DNA from: Bacteroidota bacterium
Lineage (GTDB): Bacteria; Bacteroidota; Ignavibacteria; OLB7
Assembly (NCBI GenBank): GCA_018266795.1
Contig: JAFDZV010000032.1
Location: 1 to 54,396 of the forward strand
Length of the DNA: 54,396 nt
Direction of reading: 5' to 3'
A program made the position numbers and the translations under genes. The notes under the pieces were generated by a model. That model saw only the letters and a program-made list of their open reading frames with translations, did not search any database and was not told the origin of the DNA. Positions 41,484 to 50,171 of the stretch are shown in pieces (position 1 is the stretch's first letter; every line of letters starts with the position of its first letter).

Positions 41484-42635
41484 ATGCTTGCCCAACGGCT
41501 TCGCGACGAGCTGCAGCGGCTTGAACGCCGCTCGCGACTGCGCTCGATTGCGCGTCCTGATGCCGGCGAGTTCTTCTCGAACGACTATCTCGGCATTGCC
41601 TCGCATCCTGCGATGCACGCGGCCGCGGCGCAGGCGCTGCAGATGGCTCTTCCAGCCGGCTCGGGCGGCTCCAGACTCCTTGCCGGGAATCACGATGAAC
41701 ATCTGGAGGCCGAGCGGCTGTTTGCTGCCTTCGCCGGCCGCGAGCGGGCGCTGCTGTTCGGTTCCGGATATCTGGCAAACCTCGCCGTGCTCAGCGCGCT
41801 CCCCGGCAGGCACGATCTTCTCGTGCTCGATGCCGCGGCCCATGCGTCGCTCAAGGAGGGTGCGCGTGCGTCGCTTGCCGCCAGGCGTACATTCCGGCAC
41901 AACGATCCCGCCTCGCTCCGCCGCGCGCTGCACGACCGCGAACGCTATGCCTGCGCCTTCGTGGTGGTTGAAGGGGTGTACAGTATGGATGGCGACCTTG
42001 CGCCTCTTGCCGAGCTGGCGGAAGTCTGTGCGGACCTGGATGCGCATCTGATTGTGGACGAGGCACATGCAACCGGGCTGTTCGGCGCCGGGCTTCGCGG
42101 CGTGCACGCGCTTCATCCGCACCTGCCGCCGCCGCTGCTGACCATTCATCCATGCGGCAAGGCGATGGGATGTTCCGGCGCATTCGTTGCAGCCGATGCC
42201 CTCGTTATCGACTATCTGGTAAACACGGCCCGCCCCTTTCTGTTCAGCACCTCGGGGTCGCCGCTCCATGCGCACCTTCTGTCCGCATCCATCAACCTGA
42301 TCGCAGAGTTGCACGATCGCGCCGTCGCCGTGCTGGAGCGTGCTCGCAGCCTGCGCGCGCGGTTCAAAGACCTGCGCCGGTGGAGCACCGTTCAATCCCC
42401 CGGTCCGATTGTCCCGTTGATCATTGGCGGCGATGACGCCGCCGTGCGGGCGTCCCGGCATCTTCGGGAGCGATACGGTATCACGGTGCCACCGATACGT
42501 CCTCCAACGGTTCCCGAGGGAAGCGCCCGCCTTCGGATCACGGTGACGTGGAATGTCGGCGAGGAGCGACTGGAATACCTGGCGGACGCGCTGCTGGCAA
42601 CCGAAGACGAAATTGGAGGAGAGGATGAAGAGTAA
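41484..42635 (+). CDS. bioF: 8-Amino-7-oxononanoate synthase
   Basis: PLP enzyme joining pimeloyl-ACP/CoA and alanine. The 383-residue product shows FFSNDYLGIASHP, LLFGSGYLANLAVLSAL, the VVEGVYSMDGDLAPL and IVDEAHATGLFG region binding PLP, and lysine K226 in HPCGKAMGCSGAF. The catalytic serine/histidine surroundings are normal. bioD begins within its last codons (11-base overlap). Confidence 0.96.
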   Translation: MLAQRLRDELQRLERRSRLRSIARPDAGEFFSNDYLGIASHPAMHAAAAQALQMALPAGSGGSRLLAGNHDEHLEAERLFAAFAGRERALLFGSGYLANLAVLSALPGRHDLLVLDAAAHASLKEGARASLAARRTFRHNDPASLRRALHDRERYACAFVVVEGVYSMDGDLAPLAELAEVCADLDAHLIVDEAHATGLFGAGLRGVHALHPHLPPPLLTIHPCGKAMGCSGAFVAADALVIDYLVNTARPFLFSTSGSPLHAHLLSASINLIAELHDRAVAVLERARSLRARFKDLRRWSTVQSPGPIVPLIIGGDDAAVRASRHLRERYGITVPPIRPPTVPEGSARLRITVTWNVGEERLEYLADALLATEDEIGGEDEE

Positions 42636-43278
42636 TGCAGGCCGCGGTCTGTACGTTGCAGGGACGGACACCGGCGTAGGAAAGACCGTGCTTGCGGCCA
42701 TGCTCACGCTGGCGCTGGATGCTTGCTACTGGAAGCCGGTGCAATCCGGGCTGGAGGGTGAGACGGACACCATGGCGGTGCGGCGCATGACCGGACTGCC
42801 CGCGGAGCGATTCAAGCCGGAAGCCTATCGGCTGACAGCGCCGATGTCGCCCGATCAATCGGCGGAGCGCGAGGGCGTCCGCATCGATTGCGAGCATATG
42901 GAACTCCCGGGCTGCGAGCGGCCGCTGGTGGTGGAGGGAGCGGGTGGGGTGATGGTGCCGATGAACCGGGAGACGCTGCAGATCGATCTGATCCGGCGAT
43001 GGGGGCTGCCCGTGGTGCTCGCAGCCCGGACGGGACTCGGCACGCTGAATCACACGCTGCTGACAATCGAAGCGCTTGGCTCGCGCGGTATTCCGGTGCT
43101 CGGCATAGTGATGATCGGCGAGCCGCACCGCGAGAACACGGCCACGCTGGCAGGATGGATGCGCGTTCCGGTGCTCGGCACGGTTCCGCCGCTTGCCTCG
43201 CTCGACGCCGGGTCGCTTATGGACGCCTGCCGGACGGCGCTTCCTTCCTTCAACCAATGGGGTTTCGAACAGCGATGA
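42625..43278 (+). CDS. bioD: Dethiobiotin synthetase
   Basis: ATP-dependent ring closure of DAPA. The 217-residue product has the P-loop GTDTGVGKTVLAA (residues 13-25), YWKPVQSG, the acidic VVEGAGGVMVPMNR, and GLGTLNHTLLTIEAL. Start at MKSNAGRGL is supported by a GGAGGAGAGG ribosome-binding site inside bioF. It overlaps bioA by four bases. Confidence 0.95.
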   Translation: MKSNAGRGLYVAGTDTGVGKTVLAAMLTLALDACYWKPVQSGLEGETDTMAVRRMTGLPAERFKPEAYRLTAPMSPDQSAEREGVRIDCEHMELPGCERPLVVEGAGGVMVPMNRETLQIDLIRRWGLPVVLAARTGLGTLNHTLLTIEALGSRGIPVLGIVMIGEPHRENTATLAGWMRVPVLGTVPPLASLDAGSLMDACRTALPSFNQWGFEQR

Positions 43279-44597
43279 ACGGATCCGAGCCAACGAGCAT
43301 GCATGTTGCCGACGCGCCCGCCGGTGCACCCTCGTGGGCTGCGCTCGACGCGCGGCACGTGTGGCATCCGTATACACAGATGCTAACCGCTCCCGCACCG
43401 ATCGATGTCGCCCGTGCGGGCGGCGCCTACCTGTACAGGAGCGACGGGAGCGCGATTCTCGATGCCATCTCTTCATGGTGGGTTACGCTGCACGGACATG
43501 CACATCCGGCCATCGTGGCTGCCATCGCACGGCAGGCGGCGCAATTGGATCAGGTGATCTTCGCCGGCTTCATGCACGAGCCGGCGGCGCGCCTCGCGGC
43601 GCAACTGGCAGCCATCACCCCCGGCGATCTGGACCGTGTCTTCTTCAGCGACGACGGTTCAACCAGTGTGGAGGTGGCGCTGAAGATCTGCATCGGCTAC
43701 TGGGCCAATCGCGGCGAGCCTCGCACCCGTTTCCTCGCACTGGAAGGAGCGTACCACGGCGACACGTTCGGAGCGATGTCCGTCAGCGAACGGTCTGCGT
43801 TCACGCGCGGCGTCACCCCGCTCCTCTTCGACGTGGAACGACTGCCGTTCCCGGTGCCGGGAACGGATGGGAGCGCGATGCTGGATGCAGCGCGAGCCGC
43901 GCTCGCCGGCGGCGCGATCGCCGGTGTGATCGTTGAGCCGTTGCTGCTCGGCGCCGCGGGGATGCGCATGTGGGATGCCGGCCTGCTCCGTTCGCTTGCC
44001 GCGCTCTGCAGCAGCCATGGCGTTCCGTTCATTGCCGATGAGGTGCTTACCGGATTCGGCCGCACGGGAAGGATGTTCGCATGCGAGCATGCCGATATCG
44101 TGCCCGATGTTCTCTGCCTCTCCAAGGGCCTTACCGGCGGGCACCTGCCGCTTGGTGCAACGCTCTGCCGTCCGTATCTGTACGATGCGTTCCTCGATCG
44201 CGATCGCTCCCGCATGCTGTTTCATGGGCACTCTTTCACGGCCAATCCGATCAGCTGCGCCGCCGCGCTTGCAAGTCTGGATCTGTTCGAATCGGAGCCA
44301 GTGGGCCGGCGGATCGCCGCCATCGGCGCGCTGCATGCGGAGCGGCTTGCGGACCTCGAGGCAGGCGGGTCGGTCTGCAACGTGCGGCGCTGCGGAACGG
44401 TTGCCGCGTTCGATCTCCCCGCCGATTCGCGGGGCTATCTGAGCGATGCCGCGCGCGGCATTGCCGCCCGCGCACTGGATCACGGCTTCCTGCTTCGCCC
44501 CCTTGGCGAAGTGCTTTACATCCTGCCTCCGTATTCAACACCTCCCGATGCACTCCATGAGCTCTACGACTTCCTTCTCCGCGAACTCCGTGGTTGA
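43275..44597 (+). CDS. bioA: Adenosylmethionine-8-amino-7-oxononanoate aminotransferase
   Basis: Aminates KAPA to DAPA with SAM as donor. The 440-residue class III aminotransferase has HVWHPYTQM at the N terminus (BioA-specific), SSWWVTLHGHAHP, EGAYHGDTFGAMS, FIADEVLTGFGRTG, and PLP lysine K284 in CLSKGLTGGHLPLGAT. The start is the ATG overlapping the bioD stop; the longer open frame upstream runs antisense to family sense within bioD. The next gene overlaps its 3' end. Confidence 0.96.
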   Translation: MNGSEPTSMHVADAPAGAPSWAALDARHVWHPYTQMLTAPAPIDVARAGGAYLYRSDGSAILDAISSWWVTLHGHAHPAIVAAIARQAAQLDQVIFAGFMHEPAARLAAQLAAITPGDLDRVFFSDDGSTSVEVALKICIGYWANRGEPRTRFLALEGAYHGDTFGAMSVSERSAFTRGVTPLLFDVERLPFPVPGTDGSAMLDAARAALAGGAIAGVIVEPLLLGAAGMRMWDAGLLRSLAALCSSHGVPFIADEVLTGFGRTGRMFACEHADIVPDVLCLSKGLTGGHLPLGATLCRPYLYDAFLDRDRSRMLFHGHSFTANPISCAAALASLDLFESEPVGRRIAAIGALHAERLADLEAGGSVCNVRRCGTVAAFDLPADSRGYLSDAARGIAARALDHGFLLRPLGEVLYILPPYSTPPDALHELYDFLLRELRG

Positions 44598-45240
44598 TCT
44601 GCCATACGATGATGGAGCCACGTTGGAACGCTTCGAGACGTGGCTTCGCGGCGTGGTCGAAGCCAACCGCAGTCATGCGCGGCTGGCGAACACCTTATCC
44701 ATGCTGGAGCATATCGGCTCCGTGAAGATTGCGCGAAGCCAGGCCGGACGCTCCATCACGCTCGGGCGTCTGCAGCATCTCACCGAGGAGACGCGGCATG
44801 CCTGGGCTCTGAAACGGATTGCCGTTGCAGTCGATCCGGACGGCATGGCGCAGTACAACGAAGCTGCGCTTCTTGCCGGAGCCGCGGCGCGCGGCTACTT
44901 CGAGCGCCTTGATGCCGGTGTGCGCAACGCCGTGCGCGAAGCGCTCCCCGGCGATCTGCAGAACGAGGCCGCGTATCTGCTGGTAACCTGGCTGGTGGAA
45001 CTCCGCGCCGCATGGCTGTATCCGGTGTATCAGTCGGCGCTGGAGGCGTGCGGGGCGCGGCATTCCGTCCGGTCCATCATCGGCGATGAAGCCCGCCACC
45101 TGGATGACGTGAGGCAGGGCCTGGATGCCGTTGTCTGCGCCGCATCCGAATTGCCGGAGATGCTGCGGCGATACGAGGCCGGCCTCTTCGAACGGCTTGC
45201 CGCCGCGATGATGCGTGCCGATGCCGCTTCGGTGCTGTAG
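44557..45240 (+). CDS. Ferritin-like diiron protein at the end of the biotin operon
   Basis: A 227-residue, all-helical protein I cannot name. It has a full ferritin-like diiron signature: E51 (MLEHIG), E78xxH81 (EETRH), E149 (VELR) and E178xxH181 (DEARH), one ligand set per helix of a four-helix bundle. The gene overlaps bioA by 41 bases and shares its strand, so it is almost certainly part of the bio operon. bioC, bioH, bioI, bioW and bioZ are absent from the window. It could take part in making or oxidising the pimeloyl precursor, or be unrelated. The start is uncertain: ATG nine bases upstream and GTG at 44590 are alternatives. Confidence 0.75.
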   Translation: MSSTTSFSANSVVDLPYDDGATLERFETWLRGVVEANRSHARLANTLSMLEHIGSVKIARSQAGRSITLGRLQHLTEETRHAWALKRIAVAVDPDGMAQYNEAALLAGAAARGYFERLDAGVRNAVREALPGDLQNEAAYLLVTWLVELRAAWLYPVYQSALEACGARHSVRSIIGDEARHLDDVRQGLDAVVCAASELPEMLRRYEAGLFERLAAAMMRADAASVL

Positions 45241-45293
45241 CCGTGCGAACGCTTTGTAGCATGCGGCCGTATCGATCTTCCCGGCGGTACGTG

Positions 45294-45301
45294 TACATTT
45301 G
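45294..45301 (+). promoter_or_regulatory. Putative glyS promoter -7 box
   Basis: TACATTTG matches TAnnTTTG, 120 bases before the glyS start. No T-box or other leader was recognised. Confidence 0.45.
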
Positions 45302-45420
45302 CCCACGCCGGATTCGATCCTCCGGCATTTCAGTTATCCATGTTCCCGCCACCGGGCTCAGCATGATCTGCCGGCAGATCTGCACCCTCCCGCTGCACGG
45401 GAACCGTAACCGATCCAGCC

Positions 45421-46851
45421 ATGGCTAGCAACGCAGGTCAGTCCACTATCTCGCTCGAAACCATCGTCTCGCTCGCGAAACGTCGCGGATTCGTCTTTCA
45501 GTCGTCGGAGATCTACGGCGGCCTGAACGGTTGCTGGGACTACGGCCCACTGGGTGTGGAGCTGCTCCGCAATATCAAGGACGCCTGGTGGCGGGCGATG
45601 ACATATCGCGATGACGTTGAGGGGATCGACGCGGCGATCCTGATGCACCCGCGTGTGTGGGAAGCCTCCGGTCACGTGCAGAACTTCTCCGATCCGTTGA
45701 TCGACAACAAGACGAGCAAGTCGCGCCATCGTGCCGATCATCTGATCGAAGGGGAGATCGAGAAGCTGAGGAAGAAAGGGCGCACGGAGAAGGCCGCTGA
45801 ACTGGAGGCGAAGCTTGCTGCGGCTACCGATCCGTCGCAGCTCTATCAGTTGATCATCGAACACGAGATCAAGGACCCGGTCAGCGGCACGATGGATTGG
45901 ACGGAGGTTCGGCACTTCAATCTGATGTTCAAGACATTCATCGGTCCGCTCGAGGATACGTCCGCTGTTGTCTATCTGCGTCCGGAGACGGCGCAGGGGA
46001 TCTTCGTCAACTTCGACAACGTGCGCCAGTCCACCCGGCAGAAGATTCCGTTCGGTATCGCGCAGATCGGCAAGTCGTTTCGCAACGAGATCAACACGAA
46101 GTATTTCCTGTTCCGGACGCGCGAATTCGAGCAGATGGAGATGCAGTTCTTCGTGAAGCCAGGCGAGGACGACAAGTGGTACGACTACTGGCTTGGCGAG
46201 CGCTGGCGCTGGTTCCAGGATCTGGGCATGACCATGGAGCGCCTCCGCACGAAGCCCCACGACAAGCTTGCGCACTACGCGAAGGCTGCCGTGGACATCG
46301 AGTACGAGTTCCCGTTCGGTTGGGGGGAGATCGAGGGGATTCACAACCGTACCGATTTCGATCTGAGCCGGCACTCCGAATACTCCGGCAAGAAGCTGGA
46401 GTATTACGACGATCAGACCAAGGAGCGTTTCGTTCCCTATGTGATCGAGACGGCGGTCGGTGCGTCGCGATCCACCATGGCATTCCTGGTGGATGCATAC
46501 CGCGAGGAGGAGGTCAACGGCGAGAAGCGGGCGGTGATGCGCTTCCATCCGCGCCTTGCCCCGTACAAGCTCGCGGTGCTGCCGCTGGTAAACAAGGATG
46601 GCATGCCGGAATTCGCCACGCGGATCTACCACGATCTTCAGCGGCACTTCAAAACGTTCTACGACGACTCCGGCGCCGTGGGGCGTCGGTATCGCCGGCA
46701 GGACGAAGTTGGAACGCCGTTCTGTACAACCGTGGACGGCCAGACATTGGAGGATGGAACCGTCACGGTTCGCGAGCGTGACAGCATGGAGCAGGTTCGC
46801 ATCCCGGCCGATGCACTTCGTACGTACGTTGCCGAGCGCGTCGGCCTGTAG
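45421..46851 (+). CDS. glyS: Glycyl-tRNA synthetase, homodimeric class II
   Basis: Charges tRNA-Gly. The 476-residue product is the alpha2-type enzyme: LAKRRGFVFQSSEIYGGLNGCWDYGPLG, GHVQNFSDPLIDNKT, YLRPETAQGIFVNF (motif 2), FGIAQIGKSFRNEI, EFEQMEMQFFVKP, and GASRSTMAFLVDAY (motif 3) with a C-terminal anticodon-binding domain (APYKLAVLPLVNKDG). It is not related to the two-subunit GlyQ/GlyS form. A hairpin-plus-T terminator follows. Confidence 0.96.
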   Translation: MASNAGQSTISLETIVSLAKRRGFVFQSSEIYGGLNGCWDYGPLGVELLRNIKDAWWRAMTYRDDVEGIDAAILMHPRVWEASGHVQNFSDPLIDNKTSKSRHRADHLIEGEIEKLRKKGRTEKAAELEAKLAAATDPSQLYQLIIEHEIKDPVSGTMDWTEVRHFNLMFKTFIGPLEDTSAVVYLRPETAQGIFVNFDNVRQSTRQKIPFGIAQIGKSFRNEINTKYFLFRTREFEQMEMQFFVKPGEDDKWYDYWLGERWRWFQDLGMTMERLRTKPHDKLAHYAKAAVDIEYEFPFGWGEIEGIHNRTDFDLSRHSEYSGKKLEYYDDQTKERFVPYVIETAVGASRSTMAFLVDAYREEEVNGEKRAVMRFHPRLAPYKLAVLPLVNKDGMPEFATRIYHDLQRHFKTFYDDSGAVGRRYRRQDEVGTPFCTTVDGQTLEDGTVTVRERDSMEQVRIPADALRTYVAERVGL

Positions 46852-46893
46852 CGGGTGCGTCCGGGTTATTGTACCCCGATACATGAAACTGCA

Positions 46894-46928
46894 CCCCGAA
46901 GGTATGGATCATTGCCTTCGGGGTTTTC
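46894..46928 (+). terminator. Intrinsic terminator after glyS
   Basis: CCCCGAAGG, an 11-13 base loop, then CCTTCGGGG followed by TTTTCTG. Confidence 0.85.
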
Positions 46929-47452
46929 TGTTGGTGCCGCAGTTGCCGCCGCAATTCGATGCGCTCGCCTTCTCCCGGATCATCGCATGGGAACGTCTCG
47001 CTCACATCACCCGCAACGATGCTGCCGGTGCGTCGCATCCTGTAATATTCCTCGGTAACATATAAAATGAAGTATTGTAGGACTGGCGCCGAAGGATTCG
47101 GTTCGATCATGATGTCGCAGCGCGATACATGCAGGCAACGGAGTTGAGCAGATACATTTCGCGCGTGGGCGGTTGCACTGTGATCGGCCGTTGGCCCGGG
47201 CCTGAACGGCGCCCGTTGCGAACCGCGTGCGGCACGAACGCCGTACGCACCTGCCGGTACTCAGTTTTGGGGAGTCCGGGTTCGGGTTTGTGCCGGGGCC
47301 ATCCTGCCACTCGGCCGGAAACCGGGGCGCATCCGGAGCGGTGTACGAACCGGCACCTGTCGACGGTGAGGGGTGCTCCGATTGAAGCCGCTGGCGTGAC
47401 GGGGCTACAGGACGGGGACACTTCGCTGCCGCCGGCCCGTGCGGCATACATG

Positions 47453-47481
47453 TTGGAAGTGTCGGAGATTCTATACCTTTG
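47453..47481 (+). promoter_or_regulatory. Promoter of the first dual-HTH regulator
   Basis: TTG, 18 bases, then TACCTTTG, an exact Bacteroidota -7 box. The same GGAGATTC-TAT-C-TTG block occurs before the second regulator at 50634-50649. Confidence 0.6.
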
Positions 47482-47589
47482 GTCCGCAATAGTCCGCGCA
47501 CCCAGTCTTGAGTTCGATGGGCGGTACGGCGCGGAGAGTGCTGATAGTCTGTCACGGAGCCGGTCAGACGGTCGACACGGAGGACAACG

Positions 47590-48789
47590 ATGGCGCGCAA
47601 GCGAAAGGATGATATCATAGAATCCGTTGAGGATCTTGGGGAGTTGGAAAGCAAGTATCGTGGGAAGCCGGAGGAGGCTCGTGTCAAGGTGCTGCGTCTG
47701 CTGAAGGACGATCCCGATCTCGGTATCGACGAGGCTGCGGTGATAATCGGCTATTCCAAGCAGGCGGTCAAGCGGTGGCTGAAGGTGTATCGCGACGAGG
47801 GGCTTGCGCAGTTACTCACCGGAGGTGGGCGGCGACGTGTTCCCAGCCAGGATCTCCAACTGGGGCTGCTCCAGCAGAAACTTGCAGCGGGAGATTTTCA
47901 GGAGATCGGTGATGTGATGCACTGGATCTCTCAGCGCATCGTGCCTGCCGGTCAGATTCGTCACGACCGCTCCGACGGCTCACAGCAGGCGCACGGCTCC
48001 TCCACGAACGGCCATGGTGCCGTCATGCAGGCGGGAAGCATTGTGCCGGACAATGTCCTTCGTATCCTCTCCTCGCTGGTCGGTGTTTCCGATGTGCAAT
48101 CATGGACGTCCTCCTTCAGGGAAGCATTGCGCATACTGCTTGGCGATGTTGACCTGGTGAGCATCGGGATCAATGTGGAGTGCGATCTGCAGAACCCTTC
48201 GGCTTACAGGCCGAACATGGCGCTCTCGCAAAGCATAGTGTCCGGGACCGAGGCAATCGATTCGCTCCATCATTTGAACCGGGCCGATGAGAATCGCGAT
48301 GAGGAACATATCAAGCGATTCCTCGATAACCTCAGGCGAAGAAAGTTCAAGTTCGCCCAGTACCACCCACCGGTAAGCTTCGTGTATCACTACGGCGACA
48401 ACGCCTATCTCGGCGGGATCGTCCTGTGGCGTGAGCGATCGTGGCCGCCGGTGTCGTCGCGGACTATTGCCACCATGGAGAGTCTGCGCAGCTTCATTGT
48501 ATTCCTCCTTTCGGACTTCGTTGCGCGGCACCAACTGGCGCGGCCGATGGGCCACTCCTTCGCCGAGACTGTGGACGAGATCGCGATGACCGCTGGTCTC
48601 ACGCTACAGGAACGCCGGATCCTGATGCTCCAGTTGTTGGGGATGGGATACGAGGAGATCGCCGACAATCTGAACATATCCCTCAACACCGTTCGCACAC
48701 ACGTCCGGTCGATATACGAAAAGACAGGCGCACGGGGCCAGACCGACCTGGTGGCCAAGTACTTTACGCTGAAGATTGAGTCCACATAA
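47590..48789 (+). CDS. Dual helix-turn-helix regulator (transposase-type HTH plus LuxR-type HTH), copy 1
   Basis: A 399-residue putative transcription factor. Residues about 36-76 (IDEAAVIIGYSKQAVKRWLK, then VYRDEGLAQLL) are an IS630-like homeodomain HTH. The middle (about 140-320) is an unrecognised alpha/beta domain with YHPPVSFVYHYGDNAYLGG and LWRERSWPPVSSRT motifs, perhaps GAF-like. Residues about 337-395 are a LuxR/GerE HTH (LTLQERRILMLQLLGMGYEE, then NISLNTVRTHVRSIYEKTGA). It has no receiver domain. It is a paralogue of the gene at 50.8 kb, sharing the LESKYRGKPE start, the middle motifs and the LuxR domain. The secreted Cys-rich gene lies 210 bases downstream. Confidence 0.88.
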   Translation: MARKRKDDIIESVEDLGELESKYRGKPEEARVKVLRLLKDDPDLGIDEAAVIIGYSKQAVKRWLKVYRDEGLAQLLTGGGRRRVPSQDLQLGLLQQKLAAGDFQEIGDVMHWISQRIVPAGQIRHDRSDGSQQAHGSSTNGHGAVMQAGSIVPDNVLRILSSLVGVSDVQSWTSSFREALRILLGDVDLVSIGINVECDLQNPSAYRPNMALSQSIVSGTEAIDSLHHLNRADENRDEEHIKRFLDNLRRRKFKFAQYHPPVSFVYHYGDNAYLGGIVLWRERSWPPVSSRTIATMESLRSFIVFLLSDFVARHQLARPMGHSFAETVDEIAMTAGLTLQERRILMLQLLGMGYEEIADNLNISLNTVRTHVRSIYEKTGARGQTDLVAKYFTLKIEST

Positions 48790-48814
48790 GTCTATTGACA
48801 TTAGTCTCGTAGCG

Positions 48815-48869
48815 GTGAAAATCACATTCGCATGCGAGTGATTTTGATATCAGTATAGGGCGATCTTTG
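48815..48869 (+). promoter_or_regulatory. Operator-like GTGA/TCAC array and promoter of secreted gene 1
   Basis: GTGAAAATCAC, then a TCAC-N12-GTGA box reading TCACATTCGCATGCGAGTGA, then TTTTG and GATCTTTG as a weak -33/-7 pair. A closely similar box with the same downstream bases lies before secreted gene 2. Binding by the adjacent regulator is an inference. Confidence 0.55.
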
Positions 48870-48953
48870 CACCGGTGCTAGTGCCCACGCGTACCGGATT
48901 CTCTCAACCACACCACCTACCACCGTCCGGGCGCTTCCAGGCACGAGAACCGA

Positions 48954-48975
48954 CTCTCTCTCTCTATCTCTCTCC
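48954..48975 (+). repeat. CT-dinucleotide run
   Basis: CTCTCTCTCTCT-AT-CTCTCTCC, 24 bases upstream of secreted gene 1, within the leader. Could vary in length by slippage. Confidence 0.7.
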
Positions 48976-48998
48976 ACTCGCATCAACAGGGGTACGCT

Positions 48999-49553
48999 AT
49001 GAAAAGAGCCATTATGGCCCTTGCATTACTGCTCGTGCTCTCCGTCAGATGCTGGTCGCAGACATCTTATTGCGTTGATCAGAACGCCACACCGATCGAC
49101 TCGATTTCGGTGGATGTCGCTCTTGGTTCGGGTTCCCAGATCATCAGTGAGATATGGGTAACGCGTTCCGCCGGCGGCCAGATCCAGTACGTTGTCAATC
49201 CTCAATTGATCTACTTCACAGGAGATGGATCGAAAGTGGATGCGATGTCGACGACACAGATCTTTGACTTGGTAGCACAGGCAGCTGTTTCCGAGGGAAT
49301 TTCCCTTGGATACACATCCTGTCCGGGGTCCTGCACGTCGCCCGCAACGGCGGTCGTCCGGATTCCGGCATGTGTGCTGCGAACCGGTACCGGAACACTC
49401 ACGCACTTTACGGTGTGCAGTGGAAGCGGTTGCTGTGTTCGCGTCTATAACGTTTGTTGTCCAAATGGAGCTGGGGCGCCAAGCGTCACACTCGCGAGTT
49501 CAAGCAGTCCGGGGTGCTCACCAAGTTCCGGCTGCGAATCCACCTGCCCATGA
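48999..49553 (+). CDS. Secreted 12-cysteine protein, copy 1
   Basis: A 184-residue protein I do not recognise. A Sec signal peptide (MKRAIMALALLLVLSVRCWSQ) is followed by a beta-rich region (IISEIWVTRSAGGQIQYVV, LIYFTGDGSKVDAMSTTQIFD). The C-terminal third is cysteine-rich: CPGSC, PACVLR, CSGSGCCVRVYNVCCPNG, PGC, and the end GCESTCP. The cysteine spacing, RxYxVCCP core and STCP ending are shared with the protein at 52.8 kb. It carries no T9SS domain or lipobox. Disulfides suggest periplasmic or extracellular location. Expressed from its own promoter region after regulator copy 1. Confidence 0.85.
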   Translation: MKRAIMALALLLVLSVRCWSQTSYCVDQNATPIDSISVDVALGSGSQIISEIWVTRSAGGQIQYVVNPQLIYFTGDGSKVDAMSTTQIFDLVAQAAVSEGISLGYTSCPGSCTSPATAVVRIPACVLRTGTGTLTHFTVCSGSGCCVRVYNVCCPNGAGAPSVTLASSSSPGCSPSSGCESTCP

Positions 49554-49614
49554 TGTGCGCACACGCCACATCGTACACCATGGCGAATGATAGGTGGCTC
49601 GTTTTTCACTCCGA

Positions 49615-49631
49615 CGCCGCTTGATGCGGCG
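49615..49631. terminator. Small hairpin between secreted gene 1 and the T9SS protein
   Basis: CGCCGC-ttgat-GCGGCG, 60 bases after the stop. No T-tract. Confidence 0.4.
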
Positions 49632-49669
49632 GATCAAACGCGATCATTCGTCCAACAGAGAGGTTATGT

Positions 49670-50164
49670 ATGCATAGAATCCTTACAACGATATGCTTCG
49701 CCGCCATCGTGGCGATTGCAGTGCCAGTCGCGCTCCGTGCCCAGACCGGAAAGCAGAAGGTGATGATTGTGGCATGGGAGCAGAAGGGATACCTCGTAAC
49801 TGAAAACGGAGGTGGAAGCTGGAGGCTGGTTGCGGCCAGCGAAGTCGGAAGCCTTCCCGAGAATATCCAGGCCCTGTTGAAGACCAGCAGGAGCAATGAA
49901 GTCGCGAATCAAACGGCTGTGGTTCCGAATCCCTCCGCCGGACAGGTCTCCTTCCGGTACAATGTCTCGTCGCCCGGTGATGTGGCAATCACCATCTACG
50001 ATGGGCACGGAGCCGAAGTCGTGCGTACCATAGCTGCCGCCGCAGCGGCCGGCTATCATTCATACAGTGTCGATCTCTCGAGCCTCCCAAGTGGTGCATA
50101 CTACTATCGCATTGCCAACGGTGAGGGTCCCGTAGGCAATGGGACGGTAATCATCACCCGCTAA
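49670..50164 (+). CDS. Small protein with type IX secretion sorting domain
   Basis: A 164-residue exported protein. The signal peptide MHRILTTICFAAIVAIAVPVALRAQ is followed by about 55 residues with a short beta segment (VMIVAWEQKGYLVTENGGGS). From about residue 85 the rest is a complete type A T9SS C-terminal domain: VVPNPSAGQVSFRYNV, DVAITIYDGHGAEVVRTI, GYHSYSVDLSSLPSGAYYYRI and the closing GTVIITR. It should cross the outer membrane through the type IX machinery (not encoded here). Almost no cargo remains between the signal and sorting domains, so the processed protein would be tiny. It sits between the two regulator-secreted protein modules. Confidence 0.88.
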   Translation: MHRILTTICFAAIVAIAVPVALRAQTGKQKVMIVAWEQKGYLVTENGGGSWRLVAASEVGSLPENIQALLKTSRSNEVANQTAVVPNPSAGQVSFRYNVSSPGDVAITIYDGHGAEVVRTIAAAAAAGYHSYSVDLSSLPSGAYYYRIANGEGPVGNGTVIITR

Positions 50165-50171
50165 CAGGGAT

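Larger units (their letters stand above)
46852..47589. other. Long leader region of the first dual-HTH regulator
   Basis: Apart from the glyS terminator and one promoter, no gene is supported; the open frames on both strands have no protein-like features. An AT-rich patch near 47060-47085 (AACATATAAAATGAAG) breaks the GC background. Confidence 0.5.

Noticed and set aside
45241-45420. T-box leader upstream of glyS
   Set aside because: No T-box sequence (AGGGTGGNACCGCG-like) or terminator/antiterminator arrangement is present.
47007-47687. 226-codon minus-strand frame upstream of the first regulator
   Set aside because: Overlaps the start of the regulator and has the composition of random GC-rich sequence.
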